From: Desulfobulbaceae bacterium
Lineage (GTDB): Bacteria > Desulfobacterota > Desulfobulbia > Desulfobulbales > Desulfocapsaceae
Direction: 5' to 3'
DNA: 9,792 bases
Assembly: GCA_030632405.1 (NCBI GenBank)
Contig: DAOVUU010000051.1
Span: 1-9,792 of the forward strand
A program made the position numbers and the translations under genes. This document shows, in pieces, positions 1 to 6,350 of the stretch (within the stretch, counting starts at the first letter, position 1; every line of letters begins with the position of its first letter). The notes beneath the pieces are model-generated. The model did no database searches, was not told where the DNA came from, and saw only the letters and a list, made by a program, of their open reading frames with translations.

Positions 1-120
1 ATCCGTCGGTGTCAGACTGTCAATACGAATATCGAGCAGGCGATTGAAGGGCATCTGGTTTTCATAAATTATTTTCACCTGATTCAGCGTTTCCTGCAGG
101 TCCATTTTCTCGAGCACCAT
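1..120 (-). CDS. Probable hotdog-fold thioesterase, N-terminal fragment
   Basis: Reading leftward from the ATG at 120-118, 40 codons stay open to the window edge, so the gene is cut and most of it is missing. The visible part contains an amphipathic start followed by IYENQMPFNRLLDIRIDSL. The pattern 'I(F/Y)E..(I/M)PFN+.LG(L/I)+(I/V)(D/E)SL' is typical of the first helix and strand of PaaI/YiiD-C-like hotdog acyl-CoA thioesterases; that assignment is from memory of the family and rests on only 40 residues, with no catalytic residue in view. The start is uncertain: ATG at 120 has no good Shine-Dalgarno sequence, and an in-frame ATG at 105-103 has a weak GAG five bases upstream. It lies in the same direction as lipB, 72 bases downstream of it, so it may be read through from the gcv-lipB cluster. 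Confidence 0.5.
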   Translation of the reverse strand, partial: MVLEKMDLQETLNQVKIIYENQMPFNRLLDIRIDSLTPTD

Positions 121-155
121 TTTTGTTATCAAATAAGATAATATTTGAGTGGAAC

Positions 156-183
156 TGGGTCCCCGCCTTCACAGGAATGACGG
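156..183 (-). repeat. REP-like hairpin unit (copy 1)
   Basis: On the minus strand this reads as GTCATTCCTGT-GAAG-GCGGGGAC, a short hairpin with a GAAG loop and a seven-pair stem that includes three G-U pairs. It resembles the common dispersed 'cccgccttcgcgggaatgac' type of extragenic palindrome, but its two arms have drifted apart. It shares the ten-base string CAGGAATGAC with a second unit 33 bases away at 205-214. It lies between lipB and the thioesterase. There is no T-run after it, so a rho-independent terminator role is not supported; RNA 3'-end protection is possible. Confidence 0.5.
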
Positions 184-192
184 TTGGTTGCT

Positions 193-213
193 TCATCCCT
201 CTCTCAGGAATGA
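193..213 (-). repeat. Hairpin overlapping the lipB stop codon (REP-like copy 2)
   Basis: The minus strand reads TCATTCCT, then GAGAG, then AGGGATGA: an eight-pair stem with one G-T pair and a five-base loop. The last three bases are the lipB stop codon TGA, so the hairpin encodes the last residues of LipB (FLREG). The string CAGGAATGAC (205-214) is identical to part of the neighbouring unit at 172-181, which suggests that a repeat copy has been captured as the 3' end of the gene. It could also slow 3' exonucleases on the operon mRNA; that is inference. Confidence 0.5.
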
Positions 214-867
214 CTTTTCAACAACTGTAAACTGCCGGTTAAATATTTTTCCCAGCCCATGAACAACAGATTTTTTCACCAGCGAAAAATCTACAAGCTT
301 CCCTGTTTCACGCTCGATCGATGTAACCCCGACACCGGAGAGGCCGCAGGGCTGGATCCAGCTGAAGTGTTCGAAGTCAAGGGTTACATTGAGGGCAAGC
401 CCATGGAAAGTTACGCCGTGCCTGACACGGATACCAATACTACCGATCTTATTATCCCCCACCCATATTCCCCTATTCCTCTCGTCACGACCTGCGGAAA
501 CGCCATAATCAGCAGCACAGGAGATCATCACCTCTTCCAGCATATCCACATAGGTCTTCACAGACAGTCTGGATCTGCGCAGGTGAACGATGGGGTAGGC
601 AACAATCTGCCCTGGACCATGGTAGGTGATATCGCCTCCCCTTTCGGTCTGCACGATATCCACACCACGGTTTTTGATAAACTGTTCATCAACAACAAGA
701 CTCTCTCTCCCGCCTCTTTTGCCAAGAGTGAAAACGGGAGGATGCTCGGTAATGAGAAAAATATCAGGCCTGTCCTCATCAAGAAGACGCCACTGAACAC
801 ACTTCAGCTGAAATCCGTGTGCATCCTGATAGTCCATCTTCCCGAGATCAACAAGATATGCCTCCAT
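193..867 (-). CDS. lipB: Octanoyl-[ACP]:protein octanoyltransferase LipB
   Basis: LipB moves the octanoyl group from acyl carrier protein to a lysine of lipoyl-domain proteins such as GcvH; LipA then adds the two sulfurs. It is a soluble cytoplasmic enzyme. The 224-residue product has the family's expected length and motifs: RGGDITYHGPGQIVAYP (residues 77-93), the conserved lysine K140 in NKIGSIGIRVRHGVTFHGLALN, and the catalytic cysteine C174 in IQPCGLSGVGVTS. K140 and C174 correspond to the Cys/Lys pair known from LipB structures. The ATG at 867-865 is preceded by AGGG seven bases upstream. The gene begins 27 bases after the gcvPB stop, as the last gene of the glycine cleavage cluster, which fits a job in lipoylating GcvH encoded three genes upstream. 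The last codons overlap a REP-like hairpin. LipA is not in the window. Confidence 0.95.
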   Translation of the reverse strand: MEAYLVDLGKMDYQDAHGFQLKCVQWRLLDEDRPDIFLITEHPPVFTLGKRGGRESLVVDEQFIKNRGVDIVQTERGGDITYHGPGQIVAYPIVHLRRSRLSVKTYVDMLEEVMISCAADYGVSAGRDERNRGIWVGDNKIGSIGIRVRHGVTFHGLALNVTLDFEHFSWIQPCGLSGVGVTSIERETGKLVDFSLVKKSVVHGLGKIFNRQFTVVEKSFLREG

Positions 868-894
868 AATACCCTGCTACCCCTCAGTCGATCA

Positions 895-2355
895 TTAGCC
901 ACGGAGACATGGATTTCTGGCAGCCTGGGTCTCATCCAGCCGCTTCACCTTAAAACGGTGGGGAGAACTGTGCAGGAGTTCAGGATCACTTTCCGCCTCC
1001 GCTGCAATCTGCCTGAAGACATCAATGAAGACATCAAGCTCTTCAAGGCTCTCTGTCTCAGTTGGCTCAATCATTATCGCACCGGAAACCACCAGAGGGA
1101 AATAAATGGTGGGAGGATGGTAACCACAGTCCATGAGCCTCTTGGCCATATCCAGTGTACTGACCTTGTGTTCCTGCTGTTTCTTATCTGAAAATACAGC
1201 CTCATGCATACATGGCCTGTCAAAAGGCAGATGGAGATAATCTTTCAGTTTCACCTTGACATAACTGGCATTGAGTACCGCATACTGACTGGCCTTTTTC
1301 AGGTATTCTGCTCCCATGGTCAATATATAGCTGAATGCCCTGATCAGAACACCGTAGTTCCCATGAAAGCCGTGCATCCGCCCTATAGAATCAGGGCGAT
1401 CTCCTTCTGTCCGGTATACAGATCCGTCAAACTCAACCCTCGGGGTGGGTAAAAACTTTTCCAATTCTTTAACGACACACACCGGACCGGCGCCGGGACC
1501 ACCTCCGCCATGGGGAGTTGAAAAGGTCTTATGTAGATTCAGATGAAGCACATCTACACCGCACCTCTTCAGGTCAACTATACCCATAATGGCATTCATA
1601 TTGGCGCCGTCACCATAAACAAGACCACCTTTTCCATGCACTATGTCGGCTATTTCCCTAATATTTTCTTCAAAAAGGCCGAGCGTGTTGGGGTTGGTAA
1701 TCATAATGCCGGCGGTCTCTTCATCCATCAGCTCACGAATTTCATCTACTTTTAAAATCCCCCGCGTACCTGTTTTTATCGGAACAGGTTTATATCCGCA
1801 AAGAGCGGCACTGGCTGGATTTGTGCCATGTGCGGTATCAGGCATCAGGATTTTAGTTCGTTTTTTCCCCCCTTTGCTCTGATGATAGGCCTCGAAAATG
1901 AGCATTCCTGCCATCTCGCCGTGGGCTCCGGCAGCCGGCTGAACTGAAACAGCATCGAGTCCTGTAATCTCAGCAAGGTAATTTTGAAGTTCGTAAATTA
2001 TCCTCAATGTACCCTGGCAATACTCATCATCCAGCATAGGATGGGCTGCAGTAAACACCTCTGCTGCGGCATGTTTTTCATTAATCTTTGGGTTGTATTT
2101 CATGGTGCATGACCCCAGGGGATACATGCCGGTATCAACACCAAAATTCCACTGTGAAAGCCGGGTATAATGACGCACAACTTCAACTTCACTTAAATCC
2201 GGAAAATCCGGTCCTTCCCCGCATAGCTCATCTGCAATCGGAGCTTCAGGAACATCGCTTGCAGAGATACTCATCCCGTTTCTGCCCTTCTTCCCTTTTT
2301 CCCAGAGAAGAGGTTCATCCATGATCAATCCGCTGTTACCCGGTCCATTTCTCAT
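895..2355 (-). CDS. gcvPB: Glycine dehydrogenase (decarboxylating) subunit 2, P-protein beta
   Basis: This is the PLP-binding half of the split P-protein. With GcvPA it decarboxylates glycine and transfers the aminomethyl group to the lipoyl arm of GcvH, releasing CO2 (the reaction is reversible). The product has 486 residues, normal for the PB subunit. The PLP lysine is K276 in NLHKTFSTPHGGGGPGAGP, followed by the glycine-rich loop typical of the family. Other family blocks are LYPLGSCTMKYNPK-like sequence at residues 78-90, MPDTAHGTNPASAALCGY (171-188) and ITNPNTLGLFE (219-229). The start ATG at 2355 overlaps the gcvPA stop in an ATGA arrangement, and a GAGGTGA Shine-Dalgarno sequence lies inside the gcvPA end, so the two subunits are probably made in equal amounts by translational coupling. 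Confidence 0.97.
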   Translation of the reverse strand: MRNGPGNSGLIMDEPLLWEKGKKGRNGMSISASDVPEAPIADELCGEGPDFPDLSEVEVVRHYTRLSQWNFGVDTGMYPLGSCTMKYNPKINEKHAAAEVFTAAHPMLDDEYCQGTLRIIYELQNYLAEITGLDAVSVQPAAGAHGEMAGMLIFEAYHQSKGGKKRTKILMPDTAHGTNPASAALCGYKPVPIKTGTRGILKVDEIRELMDEETAGIMITNPNTLGLFEENIREIADIVHGKGGLVYGDGANMNAIMGIVDLKRCGVDVLHLNLHKTFSTPHGGGGPGAGPVCVVKELEKFLPTPRVEFDGSVYRTEGDRPDSIGRMHGFHGNYGVLIRAFSYILTMGAEYLKKASQYAVLNASYVKVKLKDYLHLPFDRPCMHEAVFSDKKQQEHKVSTLDMAKRLMDCGYHPPTIYFPLVVSGAIMIEPTETESLEELDVFIDVFRQIAAEAESDPELLHSSPHRFKVKRLDETQAARNPCLRG

Positions 2356-3686
2356 TTTTTCACCTCACTGATAACTGTATCCAGAACTTCCTTTGATGCG
2401 GTTTCGGTAACACAGAAAAGATAGCGGTTGTCAAAACCTGGATAATATTTAGCCAGACTGAGTCCTGCCACTATTTTCTGTTCCATGAGACGCTTCTGAA
2501 CGGGCCCGAAATCATCTTTAAATTCAATTACAAACTCATTATAGGTGGGTGAAGAAAAACAGAGATCACCACCCGCATCCTGAAGGCCACGTTTCAGGTA
2601 TTCCGACTTGTCATAATTTAGCCTGGCCAGTTTTCTAAACCCCGTCCCTCCAAGAGACGCCATATACATAGCCGCAGTGATAGTGCAGATCCCCTGATTG
2701 GAACAGATATTGGAAGTTGCCTTTTCACGCCTTATGTGCTGTTCCCGTGTGGCGAGTGTAAGCACATAACCACGGTTCCCATCGAGATCGGTGGTTTCTC
2801 CAACCAGGCGCCCCGGAAGATTTCGGACATATTTGTTTTTGCAACCGAACATACCAAGTCCTGGTCCACCAAAAGATGATGGCATACCAAAGCTTTGCCC
2901 CTCACCACAGACAATATCAGCACCGGCATCACCCGGATTTTTCAACAGCCCAAAAGCCATGGGTTCCGAAAAGCTCCCCACATACAGAGCCCCGGCCTGA
3001 TGGATTGCCTCAGCCGCCGCTTCCATATCCTCGACAACCCCGAAAAAATTTGGGGATTGAACAGCCACGGCAGCCAGATCTTCTTCATCTGCCAGTGATG
3101 AAAAATCTGTCCTGCCATCTTCGGAAAATGGCAACTCAATAATCTCAAATTCCGTCGGTCTTAAATAAGTGCGTACCACCTCGCGAAAGTGAGGATGGAT
3201 TGCGGCGGACATGGCTACACGATTTTTCTTCCTGGCAACGCGAAGCCCCATAAGCAGTGCCTCAGCCAAGGCTGAAGCTCCGTCATACATTGACGCATTT
3301 GCCACATCTACACCAAGAAGCCTGGCAGTGAGCGTCTGATATTCAAAAAGACCCTGCAGCGTTCCCTGGGCCATTTCAGGCTGGTAGGGTGTATAGGCTG
3401 TCAAGAATTCAGATCGGCCAAGAACACTGGGAATCGAACTCGGAATATAATGCTGATAACGTCCGGCACCTATAAGCACCGTGTGATCTGGTGTAATCTT
3501 CATCATTGACTGAATTTCTGCCATATACCGGTCAAGATCCCATTCTGTTTTGGGCTCCGGCAGGGCCATCTCCTTGTCATATCGACACGATTTTGGGACA
3601 GTCATAAAGAGTTCTTCAAAATCTTTTACCCCTATGGCGTCAAACATATTCCGAATATCTTCATCGGTATGTGGCAGGTAACGCAT
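2352..3686 (-). CDS. gcvPA: Glycine dehydrogenase (decarboxylating) subunit 1, P-protein alpha
   Basis: This is the partner half of the two-subunit glycine decarboxylase; it forms the P-protein with GcvPB and lacks the PLP lysine. The product has 444 residues, the usual PA length. It begins MRYLPHTDEDIRNMFDAIGV, a near-standard PA start, and contains TAYTPYQPEMAQGTLQGLFEYQT (about residues 93-115), NASMYDGASALAEA and REQHIRREKATSNICSNQ, all conserved blocks of the P-protein N-terminal half. The ATG at 3686-3684 follows a GAGG seven bases upstream. The gene starts 47 bases after gcvH and ends with a four-base overlap into gcvPB. Split PA/PB is the form found in many anaerobes, archaea and Gram-positives, whereas E. 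coli has one fused chain. Confidence 0.97.
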   Translation of the reverse strand: MRYLPHTDEDIRNMFDAIGVKDFEELFMTVPKSCRYDKEMALPEPKTEWDLDRYMAEIQSMMKITPDHTVLIGAGRYQHYIPSSIPSVLGRSEFLTAYTPYQPEMAQGTLQGLFEYQTLTARLLGVDVANASMYDGASALAEALLMGLRVARKKNRVAMSAAIHPHFREVVRTYLRPTEFEIIELPFSEDGRTDFSSLADEEDLAAVAVQSPNFFGVVEDMEAAAEAIHQAGALYVGSFSEPMAFGLLKNPGDAGADIVCGEGQSFGMPSSFGGPGLGMFGCKNKYVRNLPGRLVGETTDLDGNRGYVLTLATREQHIRREKATSNICSNQGICTITAAMYMASLGGTGFRKLARLNYDKSEYLKRGLQDAGGDLCFSSPTYNEFVIEFKDDFGPVQKRLMEQKIVAGLSLAKYYPGFDNRYLFCVTETASKEVLDTVISEVKK

Positions 3687-3733
3687 AGTATATCCTCACT
3701 CGTAAATGGTCTAAATAAGCTTTTCGGATGACG

Positions 3734-4132
3734 TTATTCGCCTTTCAATATGGCAAGATAACTGCTGCGATCTAAAAGTTGCTCCAGCTCTGTCATATCT
3801 GCAGACTTCATCTCAATGATCCAGCCACCGTAAGGGTCCTGGTTCAGCAGCTCCGGCGCATCCTCCAGCTCTTCATTAACAGCTACGATCTCACCGCCAA
3901 GAGGAGCATACAACTCAGATACTGCTTTTACTGACTCAAGTGTGCCGAATTCATCACCTTCGTCAAAAGTGTCTCCGACTGAGGGCATTTCTACAAAGAC
4001 GATGTCTCCCAACTGATCCTGGGCATAATCACTGATCCCTATCTTGACTGTATCACCTGTAACCTTCGCCCATTCATGGTCTTTTGTGTATTGCAGATCT
4101 TCGGGTAAATTCAATTCATCCACTTCTTTCAT
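3734..4132 (-). CDS. gcvH: Glycine cleavage system H protein
   Basis: GcvH is the small lipoyl carrier that shuttles the aminomethyl group from P-protein to T-protein and is then reoxidised by the L protein. The 132-residue product has the standard layout: YTKDHEWAKV near the N terminus, GISDYAQDQLGDIVFVEMP (32-50), and the lipoylation site ESVKAVSELYAP with acceptor lysine K69. The C-terminal NQDPYGGWIIEM block is also conserved. The ATG at 4132-4130 has a strong GGAGG Shine-Dalgarno sequence and lies only 16 bases after gcvT. It is the only recognisable lipoyl-domain protein in the window and thus the natural substrate of the cluster's LipB. Confidence 0.97.
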   Translation of the reverse strand: MKEVDELNLPEDLQYTKDHEWAKVTGDTVKIGISDYAQDQLGDIVFVEMPSVGDTFDEGDEFGTLESVKAVSELYAPLGGEIVAVNEELEDAPELLNQDPYGGWIIEMKSADMTELEQLLDRSSYLAILKGE

Positions 4133-4148
4133 CGTATTTCCTCCGTTG

Positions 4149-5432
4149 TTACAACATTTTTTTCATAGGCTGCCGGGCTGTCCTGTCAGGCCTGACATCA
4201 TTGCGAATTTCAACCTTAATTTTCCGTTTACCATCTGTAAGTAACAGAATATCACCTACTTTAAACTTCCTGTCAACTTTGACAAAGCCACAGGAGAGCC
4301 CGCGTGGTACAAAATCCTCAGGTCTACCATCTTCAACTGACGTAGCAATACTGATTATATTATCGCCCACTCGACCTATAGCCATATCAGTGGCACAGGT
4401 CAAAATGGTACCAACCCTTTCTCCGTTTTCATCGGCAACATAAGATTTCTCAGATACTGCCATCTTTCTCGGATCATATCCGGCAAAGGGCAGTGTATAT
4501 TCTGTTGGAGTATGCAAAGACAGTGCTTCAGATCCCAGAAATTCTTTGCCGAACTTTCCATTGCTGTCCCTCTCTGTCAGGGCAAATGGCCAGGGATTTT
4601 CTGCAAACGGCCAATCGCCTATATCCTGATGTGAAAGGGGCAGTACGGCACCGGCTCGAAGAGAGTCCCGGGCGGCTAAACCGCAGGGCTGGAGCCCATT
4701 TTCCCTGCCGGCACCAAGCAACATTTCCCAAAGTGAAACGAGTCGATCAGAACTCACAAAAATCTCAAAACCAAATTCACCGGTGTAACCCGTACGGGAA
4801 AGCAGTACAGGGGTATCGTCGCCCAGCTTTACAGATGCCACGCCATCTACATTTTCATCAAACCATCCTTTAAATGAAAAATAGGGGAATTTCTCAAAAA
4901 CTCCACTCTTTTCTTTAAGTATTTTACCAAGGATTCTGGCCGAATCGGGGCCCTGGATATCAATTTTGCCAACACGATCGGTCAGATCTGAGATTTCCAC
5001 CTCCATCCGCCCGGCGTGATCTTTCAGATGGGTAGAGACCGGTCCTCCCATTCCTGCATTTACAACCACCATATACATTGCAGCGGCAACCTGAGAAACG
5101 ATGCTGTCATCGAGAACATGTCCCTGTTCCGTCAGAAAAAGACCATAAACGGATCGCCCTTCAACGAGACGTGTTTTCTTTAAACCAAGACATCTCTGCA
5201 GATCCTTTGAAAAACATTTCTGCAGCAGGTCCCTGGCGTCATCACCTTCCACAATGACAACGGCCATATGGCTTGTATCAAAAAGTCCGGCAGAGTTTAT
5301 AACAGCCAGATGCTCCCCTTTAACTCCTGCAGGATACCAGAGAGGCATATCGTAATCGCCAAAGGCTGCCATATTTGCGCCATTCTCCATATGCCAATCG
5401 TGCAGCAAAGTAGATTTTGTTTCGCTATTCAT
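4149..5432 (-). CDS. gcvT: Aminomethyltransferase, glycine cleavage T protein (long, divergent)
   Basis: GcvT releases ammonia from the aminomethyl-lipoyl arm of GcvH and passes the C1 unit to tetrahydrofolate, giving 5,10-methylene-THF. Family marks are FDTSHMAVV (51-59), the Asp pair D108-D109 in HVLDDSIVSQV (one aligns with the catalytic Asp of the family's 'DDLIV' motif), RTGYTGEFGFEIF (213-225) and AARDSLR (253-259), followed by a C-terminal T-protein barrel. The product has 427 residues against about 365 for E. coli GcvT. After ARDSLR the usual (L/M)EAG...LYG reads AGAVLPLSHQDI, so a normally conserved Glu is absent, and FGKEFLG replaces the usual F.G.EAL neighbourhood. It is therefore a divergent GcvT; its position next to gcvH and gcvPA/PB argues for a true T-protein role. 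The ATG at 5432-5430 has an excellent AGGGAGGT Shine-Dalgarno sequence, 44 bases after the regulator. Confidence 0.9.
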   Translation of the reverse strand: MNSETKSTLLHDWHMENGANMAAFGDYDMPLWYPAGVKGEHLAVINSAGLFDTSHMAVVIVEGDDARDLLQKCFSKDLQRCLGLKKTRLVEGRSVYGLFLTEQGHVLDDSIVSQVAAAMYMVVVNAGMGGPVSTHLKDHAGRMEVEISDLTDRVGKIDIQGPDSARILGKILKEKSGVFEKFPYFSFKGWFDENVDGVASVKLGDDTPVLLSRTGYTGEFGFEIFVSSDRLVSLWEMLLGAGRENGLQPCGLAARDSLRAGAVLPLSHQDIGDWPFAENPWPFALTERDSNGKFGKEFLGSEALSLHTPTEYTLPFAGYDPRKMAVSEKSYVADENGERVGTILTCATDMAIGRVGDNIISIATSVEDGRPEDFVPRGLSCGFVKVDRKFKVGDILLLTDGKRKIKVEIRNDVRPDRTARQPMKKML

Positions 5433-5476
5433 TCTGTTTACCTCCCTTGGAAAACATCAATCAAAAACCTCTACTG

Positions 5477-5920
5477 TCAAACAGCAAGAGGTACTTTAAG
5501 GTTAAAACTTTTATAGACGACAAAGGTTTCGACAGAGCGAACATCTTCGAGTTGAGAGACCTCTTCAGTATAGAACTCCAGTATCCCAAATTCTTTTTTC
5601 AGCATGACTGTCAAAATAAGGTCAAAACGCCCTGTAACCACACAAACCGATGTCACGCCGCGAAGCCTGCTGAACTCTTCTCCTTTTTTAACGAGGTCCA
5701 TGTTCTTCAGTTTTATTCCAACCATTACTATTGACTTGTCGGGAATTGCCTCGGGGTCAACGAGTCCTGAAATTACAAGGACGCCCTCTTCACGAAGCTT
5801 TTTAACCCTTGCACGAATAGTACCTTCAGTAACCCTTAGATTTTCAGCAATTTTTTTATACGGAGTTCTCCCATCCTTAAGATGTTTGATTATCCCCATA
5901 TTGATCTCGTCAATCTCCAC
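5477..5920 (-). CDS. Lrp/AsnC-family transcriptional regulator
   Basis: This 147-residue protein has the standard length and two-domain plan of Lrp/AsnC regulators: an N-terminal winged helix-turn-helix (DEINMGIIKHLKDGRTPYKKIAENLRVTEGTIRARVKKL region, about residues 4-44) that binds DNA, and a C-terminal RAM domain (about 65-140; VVTGRFDLILTVMLKK) that binds amino acids and mediates oligomerisation. The start is GTG at 5920-5918, preceded by a weak GAGG; an internal ATG at residue 8 would cut into the first helix and is less likely. It is the first gene of the minus-strand cluster, 44 bases ahead of gcvT and in the same direction, so it probably senses glycine or a related amino acid and regulates the gcv genes and itself. 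Lrp control of gcv genes is known in E. coli, but the ligand here is inference. Confidence 0.92.
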   Translation of the reverse strand: MEIDEINMGIIKHLKDGRTPYKKIAENLRVTEGTIRARVKKLREEGVLVISGLVDPEAIPDKSIVMVGIKLKNMDLVKKGEEFSRLRGVTSVCVVTGRFDLILTVMLKKEFGILEFYTEEVSQLEDVRSVETFVVYKSFNLKVPLAV

Positions 5921-5942
5921 TCTCTCGCCTCTGTCTATTTTT

Positions 5943-6071
5943 GATGGCGTCGTAAAAAGTCCGATCTACCGCGTTGTAGGTTTTTCACAGACACTCGACA
6001 TACCACATGTATGGCCGAGTACCTGTAAAAAACACTACGCCTTGTATATCAAACTTTTTAACTTAGCCATC
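5943..6071. repeat. 129-bp MITE-like imperfect palindrome
   Basis: The two ends are imperfect inverted repeats: GATGGCGTCGTAAAAAGT (5943-5960) and ACTTTTTAACTTAGCCATC (6053-6071). The symmetry continues inward to a centre near 6007: aligned arms share GATGGC, TAAAAAGT, GAT.TAC, GCGT, GTTTTT, ACAG and ACTCG, with roughly three quarters of positions pairing. There is no coding sequence inside. Such non-coding palindromes with GATGG...TAAAAAGT ends resemble dispersed repeats I recall from Desulfobacterota genomes, so a transposase-dependent miniature element is likely, though copy number cannot be seen here and no clear target duplication flanks it. A further partial copy of the end sequence, CTTTTTACGAG, lies at 6089-6099. 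The element sits between the promoter and start codon of the lrp-type gene. Confidence 0.75.
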
Positions 6072-6088
6072 TAAGGCTTTGATTAACC

Positions 6089-6099
6089 TTTTTACGAGT
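6089..6099. repeat. Stray copy of the palindrome end sequence
   Basis: CTTTTTACGAG matches the outer end of the neighbouring palindrome (ACTTTTTACGACGCC when read on its opposite strand) at all but the last one or two bases. It may be the remnant of a second element or of an older, larger end. The match is short and AT-rich, so chance is possible. Confidence 0.3.
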
Positions 6100-6125
6100 T
6101 TATTATTTTTGATTATTTCGCAAAT

Positions 6126-6154
6126 ATTTTACAATATATCGCCAATACTGTCAA
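6126..6154 (-). promoter_or_regulatory. Strong sigma-70-type promoter for lrp-gcvTH-gcvPAPB-lipB
   Basis: On the minus strand a perfect -35 box TTGACA (6154-6149) is followed by a 17-base spacer and a -10 box TAAAAT (6131-6126, five of six to consensus). Transcription should start near 6118 and run leftward through the 129-base palindrome, giving a leader of about 200 bases before the regulator's GTG at 5920. The -10 region contains a small palindrome, TATT-TTAC-AATA (6125-6136), which could be an autoregulatory Lrp-type site; that last point is weak. No other equally good promoter is visible in the cluster. Confidence 0.7.
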
Positions 6155-6263
6155 CTGATGGGCTGTTTTTTACGTTTTGAGTCAATCGAAGGGGCTTAAA
6201 GAGTTAAAAATCACTCTTGCATTACCAGTGCCAACTATTTTTCCGGCATCAGCCTCCCCCCTC

Positions 6264-6294
6264 TTGACTTCTATTCTGTTAAATAAAATAGTAT
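6264..6294 (+). promoter_or_regulatory. Candidate promoter for the acyl-CoA dehydrogenase-like gene
   Basis: TTGACT (6264-6269) resembles a -35 box. The AT-rich stretch that follows contains TAAAAT (6284-6289, spacer 14) and TAGTAT (6289-6294, spacer 19), neither with ideal spacing. If used, the transcript would begin near 6300, about 50 bases before the ATG at 6351, which agrees with that start rather than the upstream TTG. A second, weaker option is TACAAT at 6130-6135, which overlaps the opposing lrp promoter. Confidence 0.3.
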
Positions 6295-6350
6295 GCCAGG
6301 AATCATTTATCCAGGCTCCCTTCAAAAACCAGCAATCAAAGGACCCCACT

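Noticed and set aside
259..1191. A 310-codon open frame on the plus strand, antisense to lipB and gcvPB
   Set aside because: It lies wholly opposite two confidently identified genes, has no recognisable domain and no Shine-Dalgarno sequence at its start; it is a shadow of their codon pattern. Other antisense frames inside the gcv genes and the regulator were dismissed for the same reason.
5921..6125. Glycine riboswitch ahead of the gcv cluster
   Set aside because: Glycine riboswitches are common before gcv genes, but this leader is filled by the 129-base palindrome and I see none of the conserved tandem aptamer core.
6177..6350. Upstream extension of the acyl-CoA dehydrogenase to a TTG start
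   Set aside because: The 58 extra residues have no family resemblance, the TTG has no good ribosome binding site, and the better candidate promoter (6264-6294) lies inside this stretch. The ATG at 6351 has AAAGGA at proper distance.
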